Origin: Vampirovibrionales bacterium
Lineage (GTDB): Bacteria; Cyanobacteriota; Vampirovibrionia; Vampirovibrionales; JAJTHC01
Direction of reading: 5' to 3'
Length of the DNA stretch: 8,350 nt
NCBI GenBank assembly: GCA_021299615.1
Contig: JAJTHC010000229.1
Coordinates: forward strand, 1-8,350
Notes under the pieces: model-generated
Databases searched by the model: none
The model's input: the letters and a program-made list of their open reading frames with translations, nothing else
Told to the model about the DNA's origin: nothing
Position numbers and translations under genes: made by a program
Part shown: positions 1 to 6,204 of the stretch, piece by piece
Numbering within the stretch: the stretch's first letter is position 1
How the letters are laid out: each line of letters opens with the position of its first letter

Positions 1-30
1 ATCCCCTTTCGTCATTTATTTGTGGACGCT

Positions 31-429
31 TTAAACACGCTTTCTATAATAATACTGAAAACATGAAAAAAGGCGAGACACCAAAACCGTTGCCTGTTCT
101 TTTACCGTAGGAAGCGTTTGAGGGGCTTTTGAAAAAGCCTTATTGGTTAGGGCTTCTCTGCAAGCCGTCACATGATAAGGGACAGTTAGTCCCGCCCATT
201 CGCAACGTTGACAAGCTTCAATTAAGGCGATATACGCACGGTGTAAAACATCGTCACCTTTAGAACTTTTTCTTAAACAGGTTAAAGCTTGTAAATATAC
301 AAAGTTTAGTTCTCTTTCCAGTTTCGCACAATTTTGCAAACGTTGCTTTTCTTGGGGGGAAACGGTTTTTCTTAGAGAAGACTTCGTAAAAACGGACTTA
401 CAATAACCAGAAATTTTTTGTAGTTGCAT
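31..429 (-). CDS. Hypothetical small cysteine-containing protein (132 aa)
   Basis: I do not recognise this protein. It is an intact 132-residue frame with an ATG at 429-427 and a TAA at 33-31. It is basic (many Lys and Arg) and looks mostly helical. It has seven cysteines (about residues 10, 34, 51, 73, 76, 90, 123), two of them as a CxxC pair (CQRC, 73-76). I see no signal peptide and no membrane segment. Upstream on the minus strand, AGG lies about 10 bases before the ATG, a usable but weak ribosome site. Further upstream there is a perfect -35 (TTGACA, plus-strand 530-525), but the sequence 17 bases on (AAAGAT) is a poor -10. The gene is divergent from the sigma factor across about 208 bases. 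That it is real rests on ORF length, non-repetitive composition and lack of a competing gene on the other strand. Confidence 0.55.
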   Translation of the reverse strand: MQLQKISGYCKSVFTKSSLRKTVSPQEKQRLQNCAKLERELNFVYLQALTCLRKSSKGDDVLHRAYIALIEACQRCEWAGLTVPYHVTACREALTNKAFSKAPQTLPTVKEQATVLVSRLFSCFQYYYRKRV

Positions 430-637
430 ATCAAAATAACCTAAACACGATAAAAGGGACTCTTTTCAGACATTGGAGAAAAATGCTTTCAAAACGATAC
501 TATCTTTTCACAAAAGCGTACGCCTGTCAAATCCTATTCCAAATGTAACAAGACTTAAAGTTTCGCAGACCCTGTCCGAAAGAAGAGACGTATCAATATC
601 GCACTATATATCCCTCTATTGCAAGGAAATTTAAGCT

Positions 638-1477
638 ATGGCAAGCTCTTCGGCTAAATTTAATCAACGTCACTTAGAAGCCCTTGAAGCACAATGGCTC
701 ACCCAACCCCTCGATGCCTACCCCCCCAAAGAACAGCAAGACTGTAAAACGGCATTTTTACAGGTAATGACCCCCTATGTGGAAGGCGTCGTGTATAGCA
801 TGGCTCGTCGACATAGTGACCCTAAGGAAGACCTGCTTCAAATGGGGGCGATTGGCGTATTAAAAGCCTTGGCGCATTACGACCCCAGCAAAGGCAGTTC
901 CTTTAAAAGCTACGCCAGTTACTACGTCACAGGCGAAATCCGCCGATACTTACGAGAACAATCGCTATTGTTTAAAGCCCCTCGTGCCTTGCAGGAATTG
1001 CACTACCGTATGTTAAATATCAGCAAGAACTTTCAAGCCCAAAACGGACGTGAACCCAGCGACGTTGAGTTGCTCAACGCCTTACAGTGCGAACCCACCA
1101 CCTTAAACGAGTTACGTCACCTAGAACGTCGTTCCGCTGCTTTTTCCTTTGAAGATGGCATGCAAGTCAACGAAGAAGAAGGCTTGCAATCCGCAGGTAC
1201 ACTTAACGATGTTCCCTTCCCACAGCAGGACGAGACCTCGCCTTACTTTGAAAGCTTTACAGAATTACAAAACGACGGTGGTGTGCGTGAAACGGAAGAT
1301 AGGTTGATGCTACGAAAGGCGATACGACGTTTAGCACCCGAACTGCGGGATGTGGTGACCTTGAGCTTTTTCGAAGAAATGCCCCAACAAAAAATCGCCG
1401 AACGGAGTGGGGTTTCGCAAATGCAGGTGAGCCGTCGCCTGAAGAAGGCATTGCAGGAACTCGATCGTTATTTATAG
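638..1477 (+). CDS. RNA polymerase sigma factor, sigma-70 family group 3 (SigB/SigF type)
   Basis: This is an alternative sigma factor that would direct RNA polymerase core to a dedicated promoter set; the family commonly controls stress, motility or development genes. The 279-residue protein has all main parts. Region 2 is at about 40-108: DLLQMGAIGVLKAL followed by FDP-like YDPSKGSSFKSYA and GEIRRYLRE, the SigB/SigF form of regions 2.2-2.4. Region 3 is at about 110-165 (NGREPSDVELLNAL). Region 4 is at about 222-277, with a helix-turn-helix at 249-270 (QQKIAERSGVSQMQVSRRLK). An acidic linker of about 50 residues (166-218) separates regions 3 and 4. The ATG at 638 is preceded by AAGGA with a 10-base gap. 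There is no anti-sigma (RsbW/SpoIIAB-like) or anti-anti-sigma gene next to it, so its control cannot be inferred here. The gene converges on ygfZ, with 59 bases between the stop codons. Confidence 0.93.
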   Translation: MASSSAKFNQRHLEALEAQWLTQPLDAYPPKEQQDCKTAFLQVMTPYVEGVVYSMARRHSDPKEDLLQMGAIGVLKALAHYDPSKGSSFKSYASYYVTGEIRRYLREQSLLFKAPRALQELHYRMLNISKNFQAQNGREPSDVELLNALQCEPTTLNELRHLERRSAAFSFEDGMQVNEEEGLQSAGTLNDVPFPQQDETSPYFESFTELQNDGGVRETEDRLMLRKAIRRLAPELRDVVTLSFFEEMPQQKIAERSGVSQMQVSRRLKKALQELDRYL

Positions 1478-1519
1478 CGAAGTTTATATAGTCGAATTGA
1501 TAAATTCCTTTACTTGTCT

Positions 1520-1544
1520 ATACGTTGTCGCTACGATTATTTTG
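1520..1544. repeat. Copy 1 of a 25-bp intergenic repeat
   Basis: This copy reads ATACGTTGTC followed directly by GCTACGATTATTTTG. A near-identical copy, interrupted by 11 bases, lies at 4246-4281. It sits 42 bases after the sigma-factor stop and supplies the TAA stop codon of ygfZ on the minus strand (1539-1537). It forms at most a 3-bp CGT/ACG stem, so it is not an obvious terminator. Its function is unknown. Confidence 0.6.
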
Positions 1545-3198
1545 AAAGCTCTTTCAAACGGGCGAGCGGTTGAAGATCGCCACGCTGGCTGGCAACATCA
1601 ATGCCTGCTTGCACGACATCTCGCAAGGTATCGAGATGCCCAAGTGCGTCGAGGCATTCCGCCCAGCCCACATAGGCTTTGCTCTGCTTGGGGTTGAGTG
1701 AAACCGTCTGTTCATAGGCATTTACCGCTTCGGCGTATCGTTCTAACTCATGCAAGGCGGTGGCTTTGCCGTAGTGAGCCAAGGCATCATTGGGGCTAAA
1801 AGCAAGGGCTTGATCAAAGAGCGAAACACGCTCCACAAGCTGGTTTTTTCGTTTTTCGGCGGCTTCTTCGGCTTCTTTCAAACGACGGGCTTCTGCTTCC
1901 GCATCGCCTTGCATCGCTTGCTTTTGAGCCATGACTTCCGACATTTTAAGACGCATCGCCACCCGAGTGCCTTCCGCCTTCCATGTCTCAGCGTCTTCCT
2001 TACTGCCTAAACGCAAAGCATAAATCGACAAATTCGTATACGCCATCACCCAATCGGGATTTTCGACAATCAGCGATTTTAAGACATGCATCGCCTCTTC
2101 ATAGGCTTCTGCACGACCTAACAATACCGCCAAGCCTTCTTGAGCCTGCCAAAATTGCGGATACGCATCCACCAAGTGACGCATCGCCGTGATACTGGTG
2201 TCTAAATCGCCTTCGACAAAGGTTTGCATCGCTGACTCGTAGAGCCGTTGAGGCTTTTCGTCCGCTTGGGTGCTTAAATTGAGGTAGGGGGGAAGGTCGA
2301 CTTTGGCTTCAATGGTGGCATCTTGAACGGCTAAACGCAGGGATTCACCAGGTTTACGAAAAGTTCGATGCAGGTACGCCAAGGCATAGACGCCATTTTT
2401 AAGCGAAACGGCACGTCCCCATGTTCCGATTTCTTGAGCTTCGCCAGTGTCATTCTTGAGCAGGACGGGGCTTTGCGGCTCGATTCGCAGGCTTTCAAGC
2501 GACGCATTCGGCATCCACAAACCCATGAGCGTTTGCTTAAGTCCGCCGTAAGTCTTCACTTTGGCGAGCGTTTCCTGTCCTAAAAAGCACCCTTTGGTAT
2601 AGCTCACCGCAAAATCTTCCCACGCCGTTTCAGGGAGCTTGGTGTCGTGCGTGTAATCCACCCCGTAACGAGGCACACCGCAAAGGGTTTGCAAGTCTTG
2701 AAACGCCTCTGTTGAAAGCGTTTCAAGGGAACTGTCGTCTAATGGGGACGTCAAAAGGCAGGCAACGCTTGCACTTTTGCCCAGTAGAAGCGTCGGGTTT
2801 TGAAAGGCTTTTTCGGCTTTTTTGAGCGGTTCAGCAGGATGAATCACCAGCATCAATGGCGAGTCTACACGCTTGATATCGAAACTTTCCATGATTTTAA
2901 ACTTGACGACTTCCGCTTCAAAGATTTCCGCTAAGGGTGTTTCCACCACCGCAAAAAAGGCATCTTCCGTCTTCTTCCACAAATGAAAGAGGCATTGAAT
3001 ACTAGAGGTCTTCGTCAAAAAGCTGTTGACCTGCGTTTCACCAACGGTTAACGCCTTCACGTCATTCGACGTGCGACGCTGTAAGTAATCCACCAGATCT
3101 TTACCCACCAGTTCAAAAGCGGTGTAGTGTGATGAAAGATCAACGCTAAAGCTTTGCCCTGCTTGAAGTGCATCCCATTGCGGAGCCAAAAACGTCAT
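1537..3198 (-). CDS. ygfZ: YgfZ/IBA57-type folate-binding-like protein fused to a TPR region
   Basis: YgfZ (bacterial) and IBA57 (mitochondrial) proteins share the GcvT fold, bind tetrahydrofolate in some members, and support assembly or repair of certain [4Fe-4S] enzymes such as MiaB. The first roughly 305 residues are this domain. The family signature K-G-C-[FY]-x-G-Q-E is intact (KGCFLGQE, residues 202-209, conserved Cys204). Residues about 316-553 are helical, with TPR-like units (for example about 345-395 and the clear repeats at about 457-505, ALAHYGKATALHELERYAEA), interrupted by a charged, probably coiled helix at about 433-460. YgfZ proteins are usually 300-350 residues, so this 553-residue form is an added-domain fusion. 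I chose the ATG at 3198, just 2 bases after the glutaredoxin stop: the open frame extends 45 codons further, but those residues only shadow grxD and are arginine-rich and unlike YgfZ. Upstream ribosome-site match is weak, so translation may be coupled to grxD. Cytoplasmic. Confidence 0.9.
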   Translation of the reverse strand: MTFLAPQWDALQAGQSFSVDLSSHYTAFELVGKDLVDYLQRRTSNDVKALTVGETQVNSFLTKTSSIQCLFHLWKKTEDAFFAVVETPLAEIFEAEVVKFKIMESFDIKRVDSPLMLVIHPAEPLKKAEKAFQNPTLLLGKSASVACLLTSPLDDSSLETLSTEAFQDLQTLCGVPRYGVDYTHDTKLPETAWEDFAVSYTKGCFLGQETLAKVKTYGGLKQTLMGLWMPNASLESLRIEPQSPVLLKNDTGEAQEIGTWGRAVSLKNGVYALAYLHRTFRKPGESLRLAVQDATIEAKVDLPPYLNLSTQADEKPQRLYESAMQTFVEGDLDTSITAMRHLVDAYPQFWQAQEGLAVLLGRAEAYEEAMHVLKSLIVENPDWVMAYTNLSIYALRLGSKEDAETWKAEGTRVAMRLKMSEVMAQKQAMQGDAEAEARRLKEAEEAAEKRKNQLVERVSLFDQALAFSPNDALAHYGKATALHELERYAEAVNAYEQTVSLNPKQSKAYVGWAECLDALGHLDTLRDVVQAGIDVASQRGDLQPLARLKELSK

Positions 3199-3200
3199 CA

Positions 3201-3542
3201 CTAAATCGACGTTGCTTTGATTTTTTCGAGAATAGGCTGTAATTCGCCTTTTTGGAGCATTTCTAAAACAATATCCGTACCGCCACAAAACTCGCCTTGC
3301 ACGAAGACTTTTGGCAGGGTAGGCCATTCGCAATACTCGTTTAGAAACAGGCGTTTGTCGGGATTGTCCAAAACATCTTGCATCACAAAGTCTACGCCGA
3401 GCTGTTCAAAGGTGTCTTTTAAACGCATGGTGAATCCGCAGCGGGGGAAGTCTTTGGTGCCTTTGCTGTAGATCATAATGGGGTTTTCGGCGATTTCACG
3501 CTCAACTTCATTGTAAAAAGGGCTAGTTTCGATTGCGTTCAT
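3201..3542 (-). CDS. grxD: Monothiol glutaredoxin, CGFS class with CGFT active site
   Basis: Monothiol glutaredoxins of the Grx4/Grx5 class bind a [2Fe-2S] cluster between two subunits with glutathione and hand it to acceptor proteins. The 113-residue length fits single-domain members. Visible landmarks are the glutathione-contacting Lys in YSKGTKDFPRCGF (Lys27), the active-site Cys35, WPTLPKVFV with the cis-proline (Pro77), and the GG(T)D glutathione-binding turn (87-90). The active site reads CGFT where the class almost always has CGFS, a Ser-to-Thr change at residue 38. Two further cysteines (71 and 86) are present. The ATG at 3542 has GGAG 8 bases upstream. The gene is first in an operon with the YgfZ-TPR gene, 2 bases apart, which joins a cluster carrier to a cluster-assembly factor. 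No bolA gene, the usual partner, is visible here. Confidence 0.95.
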   Translation of the reverse strand: MNAIETSPFYNEVEREIAENPIMIYSKGTKDFPRCGFTMRLKDTFEQLGVDFVMQDVLDNPDKRLFLNEYCEWPTLPKVFVQGEFCGGTDIVLEMLQKGELQPILEKIKATSI

Positions 3543-3581
3543 TGAAGATGCTCCATTTCATATTGTGTAAAGGACTCCTTA

Positions 3582-3610
3582 AGCTTAGCAAAGTCATACG
3601 TTCACGTCAA
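3582..3610 (-). promoter_or_regulatory. Candidate promoter for grxD-ygfZ
   Basis: On the minus strand TTGACG (3610-3605), a 17-base spacer and TAAGCT (3587-3582) form a fair -35 and a weaker -10. Transcription would start near 3575, giving a leader of about 30 bases that includes the GGAG ribosome site. This rests on consensus matching only. Confidence 0.4.
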
Positions 3611-3689
3611 GGTTTCTATCGAACACTATAAAAATTTAAAAAAAGGCTTGTTATTTGATATGGATGTCGTAAACTAAACGTACCTCAGT

Positions 3690-3825
3690 TATATAGACTC
3701 CTTTGTTTCTGTGTCTGATCGGTTGCTGGAAGCAAGAAACCTCCCTGTTTTTTGAATCCGTGTCTAAGCAATCACTGCTCGACTAAGACGTGAAGGATCC
3801 CCCCTTAATTTTTAGGAATTATTTC
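3690..3825 (+). promoter_or_regulatory. Possible rpsT promoter -10 and structured leader
   Basis: TATATA at 3690-3695 could be a -10 box, though I see no good -35 before it. The following leader of about 125 bases holds a small perfect hairpin, TTGCT-GGA-AGCAA (3723-3735), then a C-rich stretch and six T residues (3748-3753). A second weak stem, AGCA/TGCT, lies near 3769-3781, and a run of six C is at 3799-3804. S20 is known to repress its own translation in E. coli, so a regulatory leader is plausible, but no conserved motif is recognised. Confidence 0.25.
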
Positions 3826-4101
3826 ATGGCAAACAGTAAATCCGCTCGTAAACGTGTTGACACCAACGAACGCAACCGAGTTCGTAACAGTGCTTATAAG
3901 GCATCTGTGCGTACATCCATTAAAAAAGTACAGAGCCTTGTTTTGACGAAAGCATCTGCTGAAGATGTTCAAGTCGCCGTTCAAGCCGCTCAAAGCTTGA
4001 TTGATCGTGCCGTTTCCAAAAAGCTTTACAAGCCCAACAAGGGTGCGAGAGACAAGTCTCGCTTAGTAGGCTTTGTGGCTCGTAACGCCGAAGCCGTATA
4101 G
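3826..4101 (+). CDS. rpsT: 30S ribosomal protein S20
   Basis: S20 is a small, basic, helical protein that binds 16S rRNA and stabilises the body of the 30S subunit. The 91-residue product begins MANSKSARKRV, keeps the Asn/Arg-rich ERNRVRNSAYKASVRTSIKK segment, and ends in the typical region with AVSKKLYKPNKGARDKSRL. Its length fits the family. I chose the ATG at 3826, which has AGGA 8 bases upstream and gives the family N-terminus. An in-frame GTG at 3790 would add 12 residues that no S20 has. The gene stands alone, divergent from grxD, and is followed 25 bases later by a strong hairpin terminator, so it is probably a single-gene transcript, as is common for rpsT. Confidence 0.97.
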   Translation: MANSKSARKRVDTNERNRVRNSAYKASVRTSIKKVQSLVLTKASAEDVQVAVQAAQSLIDRAVSKKLYKPNKGARDKSRLVGFVARNAEAV

Positions 4102-4126
4102 TATTTTAAGCGTTTTTCATATTTTC

Positions 4127-4160
4127 AAGAAAAGCTCTCCTTGTGGGGAGCTTTTCTTCT
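4127..4160 (+). terminator. Hairpin terminator of rpsT
   Basis: AAGAAAAGCTCTCC (4127-4140) pairs with GGGGAGCTTTTCTT (4145-4158) across the loop TTGT. The stem has 14 pairs with a single T-G wobble. The T-rich tail is the 3' arm itself (CTTTTCTTCT). It lies 25 bases after the rpsT stop. The A-rich 5' arm means it could also act on the opposite strand. Confidence 0.85.
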
Positions 4161-4245
4161 GAAGAAGACAAACAAAAGGATGAAGATTCACCCCGAGGTT
4201 CGTCCAATCCGCAGAAAAATGATATAGTATTTTAAATAAATAACC

Positions 4246-4281
4246 ATACGTTGTCTCTTCGTTGTCGCTACGATTTTTTTG
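4246..4281. repeat. Copy 2 of the intergenic repeat, with an 11-bp insertion
   Basis: This copy reads ATACGTTGTC (4246-4255), then TCTTCGTTGTC (4256-4266), then GCTACGATTTTTTTG (4267-4281). Without the middle 11 bases it matches 24 of 25 positions of the copy at 1520-1544. The insertion repeats CGTTGTC, so it looks like a partial tandem duplication. It is flanked by ATAACCA (4240-4246) and TGGTTAT (4284-4290), which could close a stem of 7 pairs. It lies between the rpsT terminator and the ThDP-enzyme gene. Confidence 0.6.
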
Positions 4282-4383
4282 TTTGGTTATGTAGGTCGCT
4301 CTACACGCCCGCACAAAAAAATCTAAGCTCCTAGAATAGCCTAACGTCTGCTTAATTCTTTAAAACACTATACATTATAAGGT

Positions 4384-6204
4384 ATGCGTAAAATTAAAGT
4401 ATCCGACTACATCATTGATACGCTGATTCAGCACGGAAGTACGCAAGTCTTCGGCTACATCGGCGGTACCATTGCCCACTTGCTCGATTCCATCTACCTC
4501 AATCCGCAGATTGAAATGGTGAATACCTTGCACGAACAGGGGGCAGGCTTTGCCGCCGAAGGCTACGCTCGCACGACGGGCAGAATCGGCGTGGCACTCG
4601 CCACAAGCGGGCCGGGTGCGATCAACCTGCTCACGCCCCTAGGGAGCTGTTTTTTTGATTCCGTGCCGACGCTGTTCATCACGGGGCAGGTGAATACGTA
4701 TGAGTATAAAGGCACGATGCCGATTCGCCAAAAGGGCTTTCAAGAAACCGATATTGTGAGCATGACTCGCCCCATTAGCAAGTATTCGGTGTGGGTGGAC
4801 GACGCCCAACAGATTCGCTATGAGCTGGAAAAGGCGTTGTATATCGCCCAAGCGGGTCGAAAAGGCCCTGTTCACGTGGATATTCCCATGGATGTGCAAC
4901 GAGCTGAATTGGAGATTGAAAGTCTTCCGTCCTTTTATGGTAGTGACGAGCATCACGCCTTAGAAGCGGAAAACACGAAGGCATCTGCTGATTTTTCCGC
5001 CGTGTGGGAGGCTCTCGCTAACGCCGAACGCCCTGTCGTTCTCGTTGGTGGGGGGATACGATCCAGCGGTGTGACGCCTGCCTTGCGTGCTTTTTTAGAC
5101 GCTTCACGGCTCCCTGTGGTGACGTCGCTCATGGGCGTGGATGCCGTGCCTGCGAATTACGCCCAGCATTATGGGCTGATCGGGGCGTATGGCAATCGTT
5201 ACGGCAATTTAACGCTCGCCAATGCAGATGTCATCTTGACGCTGGGGTCTCGGCTGGATTTGCGTCAAACAGGCACGAATAAAGCTTTGTTTGCTCCCCA
5301 TGCTCACATCATTCGGGTGGATACCGATCTGGCGGAACTCGAACATAACGAGTTCCCCAACGTGCAAGGCGTTCGTGCGGATCTCGCCACGGCGTTAGAG
5401 GGCTTGAATGCCTTGGCTCATCCGCTGGAGACGTCCGAATGGACGCAACGTTTAGAAGCTTATAAGGCACAATTCCCTGCGGAAACAGCGTTGGACGGCT
5501 CGCCCAAGTTACAAAACCAAGTGATTTCGCTGATTTCAAAGCATGCTCGTGCGGATGATGTCGTTATCGCCGATGTGGGGCAACATCAAATGTGGGTGGC
5601 TCAATCGTGGCAAGTTCAGGCGGAACAGCGGGTGCTTTTTTCAGGCGGTATGGGAGCCATGGGCTTTGCCTTGCCTGCGTCGATTGGGGCGACGCTCGCC
5701 ACAAGTAAGCGGTGCCTCGTGCTTTGTGGAGACGGCGGTTTACAAATGAACATTCAAGAACTGGAAGTCTTGAAGCGTCGTAATTTACCGATTAAAATTA
5801 TTGTGCTGAACAACTTTAACTTGGGCATGGTGCGTCAATTTCAAGAGATCTACTTTGACAACCGATGCCCTTCCACGTTGGACGATTACAGCGTGCCAAA
5901 CTTTGAAGCCATCGCTAAGGCGTACGAGCTTGGGGGGCAAACGCTCCGTGAAGCGGAAGGTTTGTCGCTTGAAGCGATTGATGCCGTCATCACCGCCTTT
6001 TTGGCGGATGACATCCCTGCCTTGCTGGATATTCACCTGCCTGTCGCCACCACCGTGGAGCCAAAACTCATCGTCAATAAGCCCATTGAAGATATGTATC
6101 CGTTTTTGCCTGAAAAAGAGTTGGCATCGTTGATGATGCCAAGTACGCCTCTGCCCAGCTCGCCTCAAGGTGTAACGTCTGCCGAAAGCCTTTCGCATGA
6201 CTAA
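4384..6204 (+). CDS. Acetolactate-synthase-like ThDP-dependent enzyme
   Basis: This 606-residue protein has the three-domain layout of acetolactate synthase-type enzymes. The N-terminal ThDP (PYR) domain (about 1-175) has the catalytic Glu51 in HEQGAGFAAEGYAR. The central domain (about 200-345) has the VLVGGGIRSSG stretch. The C-terminal ThDP (PP) domain (about 375-555) has the ADVGQHQMWVAQ and SGGMGAMGFALP stretches and the GDG...NN cofactor motif (449-451 and 476-477). Differences from biosynthetic AHAS are IGG in place of PGG near residue 26, VRQFQ where AHAS usually has VRQWQ (the Trp that sets 2-ketobutyrate preference), a C-terminal tail with KPIEDMYPFLPEKE, and no ilvN regulatory-subunit gene nearby. 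Related proteins occur in O-antigen clusters; YerE adds a pyruvate-derived two-carbon unit to a 4-keto sugar. I infer a similar role here, perhaps 55 percent sure. The ATG at 4384 keeps the conserved KVSDYI start, but AAGG ends only 1 base before it. Confidence 0.88.
   Translation: MRKIKVSDYIIDTLIQHGSTQVFGYIGGTIAHLLDSIYLNPQIEMVNTLHEQGAGFAAEGYARTTGRIGVALATSGPGAINLLTPLGSCFFDSVPTLFITGQVNTYEYKGTMPIRQKGFQETDIVSMTRPISKYSVWVDDAQQIRYELEKALYIAQAGRKGPVHVDIPMDVQRAELEIESLPSFYGSDEHHALEAENTKASADFSAVWEALANAERPVVLVGGGIRSSGVTPALRAFLDASRLPVVTSLMGVDAVPANYAQHYGLIGAYGNRYGNLTLANADVILTLGSRLDLRQTGTNKALFAPHAHIIRVDTDLAELEHNEFPNVQGVRADLATALEGLNALAHPLETSEWTQRLEAYKAQFPAETALDGSPKLQNQVISLISKHARADDVVIADVGQHQMWVAQSWQVQAEQRVLFSGGMGAMGFALPASIGATLATSKRCLVLCGDGGLQMNIQELEVLKRRNLPIKIIVLNNFNLGMVRQFQEIYFDNRCPSTLDDYSVPNFEAIAKAYELGGQTLREAEGLSLEAIDAVITAFLADDIPALLDIHLPVATTVEPKLIVNKPIEDMYPFLPEKELASLMMPSTPLPSSPQGVTSAESLSHD

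Noticed and set aside
1541..1558. An inverted repeat TTTGAAAG-CT-CTTTCAAA as a terminator for the converging genes
   Set aside because: It lies inside the ygfZ coding region, its loop is only 2 bases, and no T tract follows on either strand.
3199..3333. A 45-codon N-terminal extension of the ygfZ frame
   Set aside because: It lies wholly inside grxD on the same strand, reads as arginine-rich shadow sequence, and the YgfZ domain begins right after the ATG at 3198.
3790..3825. An in-frame GTG start for rpsT
   Set aside because: It would add 12 residues not found in S20, and the ATG at 3826 has its own well-placed AGGA.
4097..4235. A 13-bp direct repeat TATAGTATTTTAA at 4097 and 4223
   Set aside because: It is very A/T-rich and one copy includes the rpsT stop; such a match is plausible by chance in this sequence.
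4117..4314. A 65-codon minus-strand frame after rpsT
   Set aside because: It runs through the rpsT terminator and the repeat, has no ribosome site or recognisable domain, and is explained by non-coding sequence.
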